Shown in pieces: positions 26,601 to 32,591 of a DNA stretch of 38,330 nt. Origin of the DNA: Bacteroidales bacterium (GTDB lineage: Bacteria > Bacteroidota > Bacteroidia > Bacteroidales > UBA932); assembly GCA_017634595.1 (NCBI GenBank), contig JAGBNC010000033.1:1-38330 (forward strand), in the 5' to 3' direction. The translations under genes and the position numbers were made by a program. Within the stretch, counting starts at the first letter, position 1; each line of letters opens with the position of its first letter. The notes under the pieces were generated by a model. That model was not told the origin of the DNA and did not search any database. It saw nothing but the letters and a program-made list of their open reading frames with translations.

Positions 26601-27669
26601 CTACGTATCCGAACAGGCCGAAGTGTTTGCCGGCCGTGGTCTCGTTGCATACAAGACTCAAGTTCTTGATGTGATGGGCGTTGCCGTCGAACTTGCCGAG
26701 GAAAGGGTGGCCTTCGGTGACCTGGGGATTGTAGGATGCCCAGGGGGCAGTGGCGTTGCCTACGGGAGTCCAGTCGGTAATGCCGGAGAAGTCGATGTCT
26801 GCCAGCAGATTGACTACGCCTTCTTCGTTCTCCCAGGGCTCGGTGGACTCGCCTGCGTTGACCGCTGCGGCAAATGCTGCAAAGTCGGCTGCGGACAAGA
26901 TGCCCTTGGCCTGGCCGAAGTCGAGTGCCGGGAGGCTGCGGAGGCTGCCGATGGTGAGGGTGCGGGAACTGAGGTTCTTGCGCATGATGCTGCCGCTGGC
27001 GGTCTCGAAGTCAATCTGAAGGCCCTGAGCATATTCTCCTGCGGGAACGGGCACGTAGATGACTGTGGGCTCCGTGTCAAGTGTAGCGCCGCTCAGTACG
27101 GTGACGGTGTTGCTTCCGCCTTCAGCAGGGGTGAGTTCGGGTGTGCTGTAGTCGATGGCGAAGTCGCCGCTGATCGGCTCGCCGCCAAGGGCTGTGACGT
27201 TTACCTGCTTGAGTGTCTGTCCGGCGCCGGTGACTTGCAGCTTGAGGAGAGCGGTAAGAGGAACAAAGCTGAGCGAGGAGCCCGATTCGGCATAAGCTGC
27301 AAGGGGAGTGGTGCCGCTGGTGGATTCCCAGGTGGCCGGGAGAGTGACGGTGGCGTCGTCTTTGTAGATGGCTGCAGGGTAAACTGCCTTGTACGGTGCC
27401 GTGAGGGCGTCGGTGAAGCTGAAGTTAGCTATTTCCGTTGCGGCCTCGATGGGCTCCGAGTTGCTGCCGTTCACGCAGACGGCGTCGCCCTCCGACCAGC
27501 TGACTTTCACGCCCTCAATGGATGTCTTGCTGAGGGGTTGGAGCTTGGCGGAGAGAACGGTTTTTATTTCTTTTTTGCCAGAGATGACCTGCTCGGGAGT
27601 TTCTTTGTTGCACCCGGCGAGGATGGTTGTTGCGGCGGCAAGGACCGCCAAAATTGTTTTTGCGTTCAT
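23602..27669 (-). CDS. Giant GLUG/DUF4886 lipoprotein with fimbrillin-like N-domain
   Basis: The 1355-residue lipoprotein (signal ending ILAGC) has a fimbrillin-like domain (about 30-260, with VKVSWSEGDAVCVNG). A first GLUG helix (about 265-640) opens with LLADIDFSGITDWTPVG. A central domain at about 660-910 resembles DUF4886, an SGNH-like hydrolase family: FFIGNSFT with a possible nucleophile Ser, TVQEHTGR, and GYHMDLGIARYGAS. A second GLUG helix (about 945-1355) opens with LSADIDCSSITDWTPIG. The hydrolase is thus inserted between two copies of the same repeat module. SGNH-like enzymes usually cleave esters such as acetyl groups; the substrate here is unknown. It is the first large gene of the SusCD operon, 12 bases after a 40-codon ORF. 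Confidence 0.8.
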   Translation of the reverse strand: MNAKTILAVLAAATTILAGCNKETPEQVISGKKEIKTVLSAKLQPLSKTSIEGVKVSWSEGDAVCVNGSNSEPIEAATEIANFSFTDALTAPYKAVYPAAIYKDDATVTLPATWESTSGTTPLAAYAESGSSLSFVPLTALLKLQVTGAGQTLKQVNVTALGGEPISGDFAIDYSTPELTPAEGGSNTVTVLSGATLDTEPTVIYVPVPAGEYAQGLQIDFETASGSIMRKNLSSRTLTIGSLRSLPALDFGQAKGILSAADFAAFAAAVNAGESTEPWENEEGVVNLLADIDFSGITDWTPVGNATAPWASYNPQVTEGHPFLGKFDGNAHHIKNLSLVCNETTAGKHFGLFGYVGPGALVQNFVIEDNCSLTVNSSVSLSAGMIAGVVYDGQVRDVTSYAPMTYKGGATGLFHMALIGGVYAKDQGVTIDSVHNHGEINCTNSANMAAGASGIHIAGIVGFANAPVGNSKRIKIADCNNYGSLTSQAGRTSGIVAAANSCTDITGCENHGDQLNTMASKGAGRLGNITCITANGSTMTRCKNYGDLVSTTEARVGGLVSLPNAPGVTYSMCENYGRIISDSQYRGVFFGYINQNCTWNNCHASGKVGKYNGGTYEYDLYSEAGKINYLGPNTSNAGTYTNITYDIITGEKPVTDLNVEADFRIFFIGNSFTKDAVEHLPGILAAAGLNKIQMVHMYYGGRTVPEYNNGWSTSSDYHCYICNPGETSWTDVSGYSLSQVAASQKYDVVTVQEHTGRLLAWGWTDDEKTAVSGIVSKIKEAQAGLGGNPKLYYILSQAYHDLSRAQNVTKPFSDQAGMWKVIAAQAKTAVETCGFDGVISTGAMLQNLRTSKLNNDMGLTRDGYHMDLGIARYGASCTVFETIIGPFNGNLKLDSNSYRYSADGTHVTDANAPVALMAARYAIANPYTVTDMTGIGGEDTPTETKKISISNAEELLAFAASVNSGDSDAINAEVTLSADIDCSSITDWTPIGNCTLSSWGATSITISGNVFNGSFDGQNHSIKGLNMSFAPTKANTVCGFFGGIGDGAAVKDLTFDSTCSMSISTGVAGCFGTLAGLVKGAQIENVKNYAPVSGGGTSSLTNNAAAGRVVVGGLVGWVHPSDQNATLSKLYNAGAIGSADAPFSCGGNKGNGGNGVQLGGIAGLSTNQGNTKTATFTECVNDADIYSTAGRTSSILSAAQQYAILKNCTNNGNLYFMQGGNYRIGGITCIAAVGCSLEGCVNKGNIVSQSASAAGIICLINHDSVQMKDCSSIGADIVSSNFNLTGEQTYTGALYGQCNKKSTFSNCHVSGRVGKYSTSGTEYVTLTADNYFQYAGQANSSNSTMTSANIKFYNE

Positions 27670-27681
27670 TGCTGTCGATGT

Positions 27682-27804
27682 TTAATTCCAGGTGTCGGGA
27701 ATTTCTCCATAATCTTGAATCTGGCCATTTGAGGCCTGCAGAAATGCATATACGGGGAGTTCCGTCATGTCGAACATTTCAGGTCTAAGATAACGTGCTT
27801 TCAT
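27682..27804 (-). CDS. Small ORF heading the SusCD operon (40 codons)
   Basis: The reading frame encodes 40 residues, starting MKARYLRPEMFDMTELPVY and ending DYGEIPDTWN. It is the first gene after the promoter at 27826, 21 bases downstream of the -7 box, and stops 12 bases before the giant lipoprotein gene. It shares the Tyr-x-x-Pro-Glu start and acidic Trp-Asn end with the ORFs at 30324 and 14149. It has no signal peptide or Cys, so it is unlikely to be exported by Sec. Possible roles, all inferred, are a leader peptide that couples translation, a small regulator, or a modified peptide precursor. Confidence 0.7.
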   Translation of the reverse strand: MKARYLRPEMFDMTELPVYAFLQASNGQIQDYGEIPDTWN

Positions 27805-27825
27805 TTTGTCTTGTAAATAAGGATG

Positions 27826-27833
27826 CAAATTTA
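27826..27833 (-). promoter_or_regulatory. -7 box of the SusCD operon
   Basis: On the minus strand TAAATTTG (followed by CA) matches TAnnTTTG. It lies 21 bases before the small-ORF ATG at 27804. The proximal direct repeat of the operator begins exactly 35 bases beyond its upstream end, as at the 30504 promoter. Confidence 0.7.
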
Positions 27834-27867
27834 AAAAACCTCGCGCGACCGCGTAGACTGATAGGTG

Positions 27868-27901
27868 TGACTATTTATCCCCGATTTGTGATTATTTGTC
27901 C
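27868..27901 (-). promoter_or_regulatory. Paired direct-repeat operator upstream of the SusCD operon
   Basis: Two 13-base repeats, read on the minus strand as GGACAAATAATCA (27889-27901) and GGATAAATAGTCA (27868-27880), start 21 bases apart, two helical turns. With the pair at 30546-30580 they give the consensus rGAcAAATnrTcA. Spacing and position just upstream of the core promoter are those of an activator that binds as a head-to-tail dimer, such as LytTR- or AraC-type proteins. The regulator is not identified. Confidence 0.65.
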
Positions 27902-27918
27902 CAAAAAGCTGTCATTTC

Positions 27919-27969
27919 CGGGCAAGGTCCCCTTTTTGACGGCAGACCTTGCCCGCCGACCGTCAAAAA
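27919..27969. repeat. Two interleaved 10-11-bp inverted repeats (pseudoknot or switch topology)
   Basis: Stem 1 pairs 27919-27929 (CGGGCAAGGTC) with 27945-27955 perfectly. Stem 2 pairs 27933-27942 (TTTTTGACGG) with 27960-27969 perfectly. The arms alternate (a, b, a', b'), so the stems are either mutually exclusive hairpins or an H-type pseudoknot. They lie between a terminator and the operon operator. No gene covers this stretch. Confidence 0.55.
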
Positions 27970-27997
27970 AACAGCCGTCCCGATGAACGAGCGGCTG
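27965..27997 (-). terminator. Rho-independent terminator after the GLUG lipoprotein gene
   Basis: On the minus strand CAGCCG (27992-27997) pairs with CGGCTG (27972-27977), followed by seven T (27965-27971). It lies 34 bases after the stop of the 28031 gene. It separates the two lipoprotein units, whose promoters are therefore independent. Confidence 0.75.
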
Positions 27998-28030
27998 ATA
28001 CAGCTAGTTTTTTAATCTTTACTAAAATAA

Positions 28031-30319
28031 TTAGTTGCTATAGTAGTCGGCTCCGAGAGTCATAAGGGCGTCGGGAATTGCATGGAAATCCGAGGAGCTT
28101 AAGTCTGACCACGTAATGACTTCTCCTTCTGTGGGAGTGTATTTGGAGTATTTTGTGCTACTGGACTTGTCAATATTCAGGACATCCTTCAGATGATATT
28201 CACCGGATGCCAAGCTCTGTCCAAAGCCGGAGAAATCCTTTGCAACAGGTGCCGTCCAGTCCATAGAGACATCTTTTGCGGAAGTAAAGGCCCACTGGCC
28301 GTCTCTGTTTGCGTTTGTTGAATCTTCATTGGTTCCCCAATACTGCCAACCGATGGTTGCTTCTGCACATCCTCCGAAATAGTATGCGCAGAGATTTCCT
28401 GAAGCGACGACTCCAACTATCTGACCGATTTTGCCGGAGCCGGATCTGCCGTGAATGGAGCCAATCTTGATATCCTTGGCATAAAGAGGGGAATAGACGT
28501 TCTGAATAGTTCCACCGGTCTGACGTCCCACAAGACCGCCGACGTTCACCACTGCTTTGGTTTTATCTGTACAAGACGCGGAACACTTTACGGTGATGTC
28601 ACCTGTCGCGCTATTGAAGAGCAGTCCGCCGAGAATACCTACAAGGCCGCCTGCCCCGTAATCTGCAGTATTGGAAGTCACGGTGACATTGGAATTGGAG
28701 AAACAGTTGGCAACGGTTCCGGCTACTTGATACCCTACAATGCCGCCCACACGGTTCGTTCCGGTAATAGTTTTACCCTTGGAAGAATAGCATCTTCTGA
28801 TAGTTGAGCCTGCCCTCAGAGAACCAGCAATGCCGCCGGTGTTAGCGCCACCGTCAATTTCGCCTTTATTGATACACTTGTCGATGGTGCCAGTCATATC
28901 TCCTACTATACCAGCAGCAAAAGCCTTGGATGCATTAACATAACCCTCATTTACGCAAGATATAATTTTACTGGTATTCAGGGCTCTGCCCACGATGCCG
29001 GCAGTATAAGAATTATTTCCATTTGTGTTGGTGATCATAGCCGTATTAGTGCACCCTGAGATGAGACTCGTTCCGCTCATCTGCCCGGCAATACCTGCGG
29101 TATATAAGCCACTTGATGAAACAGTACCGGTTACAGTTAGGTCCTTAATGGTTGCATTCTCGATGTATCCGAAGATACCGGTATTGTCAGTGGTTGTATT
29201 GATTGCCACGTTCAGAATACTCGTGCCATTACCATCATATACACCGGTAAACTTGGCAGACTCTGTTCCAATGGGTATAAGGTTGGCGTTTTTGGTTTGT
29301 ATATCATTTTGCTGCTGATAATTAGCACCAAGGAAACTTGCAGCTTTGATGCTCCCATAACCCTCTACCGTGTACTTCTGGAGGTTCTTGAGGTCGCGGG
29401 CGGTGGCAATCTTATAGGGATTCTCTTGAGTACCCTCGCCGCCGGAGAACAGGCCGGCGTAGAAGGACATGGTGGAAATGGTATTCCTGGAGCGGGCGGC
29501 TTTGCTGGGGTTGGTGATAGTAAAGCTCTTGGTGCCTCCGTTGTGATTCTCTGCAAGTTTGGCTGTAACAGAAAGGCCGCTGGGGAGCTGAACGGTAGGA
29601 ATTAGGAAGAGAACATCTGCAGTTTCTGCGGGGCTCTTAAGCGTTACCTTAACCTCAGTTTTGCTTGTAGCCGTTTCATTATAGCTCATTGTCTTATCAG
29701 AGGCGTTTACTATAAATTTGCCCCCGTCAGCAAAATACACCATTGACCCATAATCCAGCGACATGGATTCGATATTGACATCGGCATTCACCTTGACGCG
29801 AAGAACGGAAGCTAAGTTTCCAAGCTCTACGGTATATGCCCCGGGCTCTCCGTTAATCACGCCGGCCATGGGATTTATGGCGCCGAAATCGCCGTTTGCC
29901 TCAATGCCTGCGGGCATGACAAACAATACGCTGCTCCCACTCACTTCGTACTCTCCTGCAGGGTAGAACACGCTTGCGGTACCGCTCAATGATACTGCGG
30001 TTTCGCCATCTTTGAGGACGAACTCAGTCCCGTTGTATGTGTAAATGGCATGATTATCCTTGTCAACGAAAACGAGAACTTCATCATCGTTCTCAATGGC
30101 GGTAGTACCTGAGGCGAGGTCAACAGAAACCTTTGTCGCGCCCTCTATGACGGCGCCGAAGCTGGTAAGCAGGTTGCCGTCGGCAGCAGGTGTGATTTCA
30201 GTCTGGTCGGCGGGACCGACAGGAGCAAGAGTATTGTCTCCGGTAATAACTGTCTTTTCGCATGAGAAAAGCAGTGCGGCCATAACTGCGAGGCCGAGTA
30301 TTTTAGTCGTCTTTTTCAT
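28031..30319 (-). CDS. Fimbrillin-like/GLUG-repeat surface lipoprotein
   Basis: The start is placed at 30319, where the lipoprotein signal MKKTTKILGLAVMAALLFSC begins; the longer frame runs into the small ORF. The 762-residue protein has a fimbrillin-like N-terminal domain (about 25-290, with NDDEVLVFVDKDNHAIYTYN). Next come a linker GGEGTQENPYKIATARDLKN and a GLUG beta-helix to about 640, with regular AGIAGQ, AGIVGR, AGIVGD, GGIAGS, GGIVGY, GGLVGI and GGLVGR turns. A C-terminal non-repeat region follows. There is no enzyme motif. It resembles adhesin or glycan-binding modules of the neighbouring operon. It is cotranscribed with the small ORF 4 bases upstream and is less GC-biased to the eye than the housekeeping genes. 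Confidence 0.78.
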   Translation of the reverse strand: MKKTTKILGLAVMAALLFSCEKTVITGDNTLAPVGPADQTEITPAADGNLLTSFGAVIEGATKVSVDLASGTTAIENDDEVLVFVDKDNHAIYTYNGTEFVLKDGETAVSLSGTASVFYPAGEYEVSGSSVLFVMPAGIEANGDFGAINPMAGVINGEPGAYTVELGNLASVLRVKVNADVNIESMSLDYGSMVYFADGGKFIVNASDKTMSYNETATSKTEVKVTLKSPAETADVLFLIPTVQLPSGLSVTAKLAENHNGGTKSFTITNPSKAARSRNTISTMSFYAGLFSGGEGTQENPYKIATARDLKNLQKYTVEGYGSIKAASFLGANYQQQNDIQTKNANLIPIGTESAKFTGVYDGNGTSILNVAINTTTDNTGIFGYIENATIKDLTVTGTVSSSGLYTAGIAGQMSGTSLISGCTNTAMITNTNGNNSYTAGIVGRALNTSKIISCVNEGYVNASKAFAAGIVGDMTGTIDKCINKGEIDGGANTGGIAGSLRAGSTIRRCYSSKGKTITGTNRVGGIVGYQVAGTVANCFSNSNVTVTSNTADYGAGGLVGILGGLLFNSATGDITVKCSASCTDKTKAVVNVGGLVGRQTGGTIQNVYSPLYAKDIKIGSIHGRSGSGKIGQIVGVVASGNLCAYYFGGCAEATIGWQYWGTNEDSTNANRDGQWAFTSAKDVSMDWTAPVAKDFSGFGQSLASGEYHLKDVLNIDKSSSTKYSKYTPTEGEVITWSDLSSSDFHAIPDALMTLGADYYSN

Positions 30320-30323
30320 GGCT

Positions 30324-30464
30324 CTAGTTCCAATCATCAGATTCTTCTGTCTCGTTAACATCAAATGTCTCCGTCGAAGGTTTGAATTTAGAGTTCATCA
30401 GTACCCCTTCTGCAGACACGACTATGATGCGGCACAGGGGTGAGGTGTAGTTTGTATTATACAT
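30324..30464 (-). CDS. Small ORF of the acidic Trp-tail type (46 codons) upstream of the GLUG lipoprotein
   Basis: The frame is open from 30506, but the ATG at 30464 (MYNTNYTSPLCRIIVVSAEG) is preferred because the -7 box at 30504-30511 would overlap the longer start. The 46-residue product ends VNETEESDDWN, matching the acidic Trp-Asn tail of the ORF at 27682. It stops 4 bases before the lipoprotein ATG, which suggests translational coupling. It is the first gene of its unit, as at the SusCD operon. Function unknown. Confidence 0.7.
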   Translation of the reverse strand: MYNTNYTSPLCRIIVVSAEGVLMNSKFKPSTETFDVNETEESDDWN

Positions 30465-30503
30465 ATTGTTTAGTTTTGATTGTCGTATTTGAAGGAAAGC
30501 CAA

Positions 30504-30511
30504 CAAATTTA
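30504..30511 (-). promoter_or_regulatory. -7 box of the small-ORF/GLUG unit
   Basis: On the minus strand TAAATTTG, identical in core to the SusCD operon box, lies 39 bases before the ATG at 30464. Exactly 34 bases separate it from the proximal operator repeat, the same as at the other promoter. Confidence 0.65.
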
Positions 30512-30545
30512 TAAATTATAGTATGTGCATAATAATGCCGGGGCG

Positions 30546-30580
30546 TGACCATTTGTCCGCACCCCTATAACAATTTGTCT
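30546..30580 (-). promoter_or_regulatory. Paired direct-repeat operator upstream of the small-ORF/GLUG unit
   Basis: Minus-strand repeats GGACAAATGGTCA (30546-30558) and AGACAAATTGTTA (30568-30580) start 22 bases apart. They match the pair at 27868-27901 in sequence, orientation and distance to the -7 box, while the bases between repeats and box differ. This marks them as selected sites. The site lies 10 bases after the transporter gene stop. Confidence 0.65.
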
Positions 30581-30590
30581 AAAGATGTGT

Positions 30591-31964
30591 TTAAATAACC
30601 TGCTGCTTGCGTTTCCAGTTGAGGATGGGGAGGAGGCAGGAGATGATGGCGGCGCCGAGCCAGAACCAGCTGACGTATGTAAAATCGTGCACGCCGTCCA
30701 CTATATTATTGTCCAGGAGAAGGCCGGTTACTATGTTCTGAAGGCCTGCTGCTGCATACGAGGCAATGCCGACGATACCCAGTGCGGCGCCGCTCGCTTT
30801 GCGTGGTACAAGGTCCACAGCCATGAGTCCGCCCAGGAAACTGATGAGCACGCCTATGGCTATGCCGAACAGAATCATGGCAAGGATGTTGACCCATTTG
30901 GCGGGGCCGCCGAAGAGGAAGAGCGCCAAGGCTACCGACTCCAGCAGGCCGGCGACGAACGCAGGATACTTGCGGTCTCCCTTGAACAGCACATCGGACA
31001 GCCATCCCGAGACCACAGTGCCTATTATACCGAATATAGGATTCACTCCAATAATCGCCGCAGCGCCGGCCAGGTCGTATCCCTTGGCCTCCTGCAGGAA
31101 GATGGTGCCCCATTCGTTGATGGCGTACCGGCTCATATACATAAATGCGCTGGACAGTGCCAGAATCCACACACCGGGGTTCTTGATGACAGCCTTCTGC
31201 ATCTGCTTGGTCTCAAGGCGCTGGGCAGCCTGGGCATCCTTCCCCTGAGTCTTCTCGCCTGCGAGAACCTCAATGGGAGGCAGCCCCTTGCTGTCTGGGT
31301 TGTCATGGAAGAAGAGCAGTACGAGCACGAAGCCGATAAGCCCGGCCAGCGCAGCGCCGAAGAAGCCCCATTTCCATCCGAAGGCGGCCACAATGGAGCC
31401 AACGAACACGAAAGAAAGTCCCTCGCCGATATTGTGCGAAGCGCTGAAAATGCCGTAGTAGGTGCCCCTTGTCTTGAGCGGGAACCAGCGCGAGAGGCTC
31501 ACGATACTCGCAGGCGCCCCCATCGACTGGGCGAATCCGTTGATAGCCCAAAACACGCAGAAGGAGATGAACAGCACTGAATTGGCAATAGTACCGTTGA
31601 GCGCGCTCACGCCGAGCACTCCCATTATGAAATTCATTCCGACCGACAGTATGATGCCGGTTGCCATGAATCGCTTGATGTTGGCATTGTCGGCAAGAAA
31701 TCCGTTGACCAGTTTGCCCACAGCGTAGGTCCAGTACAGGCAAGCGCCCACGATACCGAGCTGTGTGGCGTTAAGAAGACCAGCATCGATGATGGGCTGC
31801 TTCATCACGCCCATGGACAGGCGGCACACATAATATAGAGCATACCCCAGCGTGGCGGCAATGAAAGTCTGCATCCTCAGACGCTTGTAAGTCTTGTCCA
31901 CTTTGTCGGCAGCGACCTTGTCGGGGGATGCCGGACTGATCCTGTAGAAGTCGAGTATCTTCAT
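30591..31964 (-). CDS. MFS transporter of the organophosphate:phosphate antiporter type (GlpT/UhpT/UhpC-like)
   Basis: The 457-residue protein has 12 hydrophobic segments and the OPA-type N-terminus YALYYVCRLSMGVMKQPII, followed by GIVGACLYWTYAVGKLVNGF, close in pattern to UhpC/UhpT/GlpT. These exchange glycerol-3-phosphate or hexose-phosphates for inorganic phosphate across the inner membrane. The exact substrate is not readable. Its ATG shares one base with the stop of the AraC-type gene (TAATG), so the two are coupled. No terminator follows, and the operator of the next unit starts 10 bases later. A sugar-phosphate porter beside a phosphodiester glycosidase locus is suggestive. Some OPA members (UhpC) are sensors rather than transporters. 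Confidence 0.82.
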   Translation of the reverse strand: MKILDFYRISPASPDKVAADKVDKTYKRLRMQTFIAATLGYALYYVCRLSMGVMKQPIIDAGLLNATQLGIVGACLYWTYAVGKLVNGFLADNANIKRFMATGIILSVGMNFIMGVLGVSALNGTIANSVLFISFCVFWAINGFAQSMGAPASIVSLSRWFPLKTRGTYYGIFSASHNIGEGLSFVFVGSIVAAFGWKWGFFGAALAGLIGFVLVLLFFHDNPDSKGLPPIEVLAGEKTQGKDAQAAQRLETKQMQKAVIKNPGVWILALSSAFMYMSRYAINEWGTIFLQEAKGYDLAGAAAIIGVNPIFGIIGTVVSGWLSDVLFKGDRKYPAFVAGLLESVALALFLFGGPAKWVNILAMILFGIAIGVLISFLGGLMAVDLVPRKASGAALGIVGIASYAAAGLQNIVTGLLLDNNIVDGVHDFTYVSWFWLGAAIISCLLPILNWKRKQQVI

Positions 31965-32497
31965 TATGCTTTGTTGATTGCTGGATTGGAGACGCCGCTT
32001 CGGAACTCGGTGGGCGTCAAAGAGTATTGCTTCTTGAAACTACGGCAGAACGACTCGCGCGTGGTGAATCCTGAAGCAGCGGCGACCTTGGACACGGGCA
32101 TGTCCGGCTGCATCTTCAGCAGTTCTTTGGCATATTCCAGCCGGCAGGAGTTAATGAATGCCGGTATCGAAGTGCCGTAGGAAGAGAATGCCAGCCCTAT
32201 TTCCTCTTTGCTGAGGTGGAAACGGTCCATCAGGTTCTGCCGGCAAAGGTTGGGGTTCAGAAAAAGCTTTTCAGACAGTATGGCCTTGCTGATTTCGGCA
32301 AAAACACTTTCGGAGTTTGCTTCCGGAATGCTCACAGGAACTGGCTCAGGAATATTCTGCTGATATCGTAAGTTGCTGGGGGGGGGTAATTTACGTGAAT
32401 GAATGTACTTGTAGACAAAAAACGCCAATAGATTACCGAGGATAATAATTGCCGTCAACTCGATAATCAAAAGTCTTATTAATTGGGTCTCAGTCAT
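31964..32497 (-). CDS. Membrane-anchored AraC-family transcriptional regulator
   Basis: The 177-residue protein starts at 32497; an in-frame ATG at 32521 lies inside the -7 box and is rejected. Residues 7-29 form one transmembrane helix, followed by a Pro-rich linker (35-60) and an AraC-type double helix-turn-helix at about 82-168 (SKVAAASGFTTRESFCRSFKKQYSLTPTEFR). The protein should be tethered to the inner membrane with the DNA-binding part in the cytoplasm. There is no ligand-binding domain, so it may sense through the membrane or a partner, perhaps the cotranslated transporter. Pro38-40 are encoded by an uninterrupted run of nine C, so slippage would cut the DNA-binding domain from the anchor. 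It is the only regulator gene inside the block. Confidence 0.82.
   Translation of the reverse strand: MTETQLIRLLIIELTAIIILGNLLAFFVYKYIHSRKLPPPSNLRYQQNIPEPVPVSIPEANSESVFAEISKAILSEKLFLNPNLCRQNLMDRFHLSKEEIGLAFSSYGTSIPAFINSCRLEYAKELLKMQPDMPVSKVAAASGFTTRESFCRSFKKQYSLTPTEFRSGVSNPAINKA
32378..32386 (-). repeat. Nine-C homopolymer in the AraC-type gene (possible phase-variation tract)
   Basis: Nine consecutive G on the plus strand (nine C in the coding strand) encode Pro38-Pro40 in the linker between the membrane helix and the DNA-binding domain. Loss or gain of one base would frameshift before the helix-turn-helix. It is the only homopolymer of C or G this long that I noticed in the window. Confidence 0.6.
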
Positions 32498-32509
32498 GCT
32501 TTCTGAGAA

Positions 32510-32517
32510 CAAAATTA
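32510..32517 (-). promoter_or_regulatory. -7 box of the AraC-type gene
   Basis: On the minus strand TAATTTTG ends 12 bases before the ATG at 32497. Its overlap with the in-frame ATG at 32521 decides the start in favour of the downstream ATG. Confidence 0.6.
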
Positions 32518-32566
32518 ACATTTTTAAACATATTATGAAAATTTTTCCCTTTAGCGGAAATATGAT

Positions 32567-32574
32567 TAAATTTG
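32567..32574 (+). promoter_or_regulatory. -7 box of sufC
   Basis: TAAATTTG matches the consensus and ends 17 bases before the sufC ATG. It shows that sufCD-ispE have a promoter separate from sufB. It is divergent from the AraC-type gene promoter. Confidence 0.6.
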
Positions 32575-32591
32575 ACGCTCAATAGTTTTTT

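Noticed and set aside
23602-27669. Repeated GLUG coding units as a CRISPR or tandem DNA repeat
   Set aside because: Repeats are at protein level with diverged codons and irregular spacing; there are no identical DNA repeats with spacers.
26137-27732. Long plus-strand open frame (531 codons) opposite the giant lipoprotein gene
   Set aside because: It is antisense to a gene with clear domains and a signal peptide, lacks any recognisable motif, and arises from the biased codon use of the true gene.
30585-31580. Plus-strand frame of 331 codons opposite the MFS gene
   Set aside because: The protein is charged and His/Glu rich with no motif, while the minus strand encodes a full 12-helix transporter.
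10845-32497. Accessory block as an integrative element
   Set aside because: No integrase, att-like repeats, tRNA target or transfer genes were seen; only the split of suf genes suggests movement, so no element is called.
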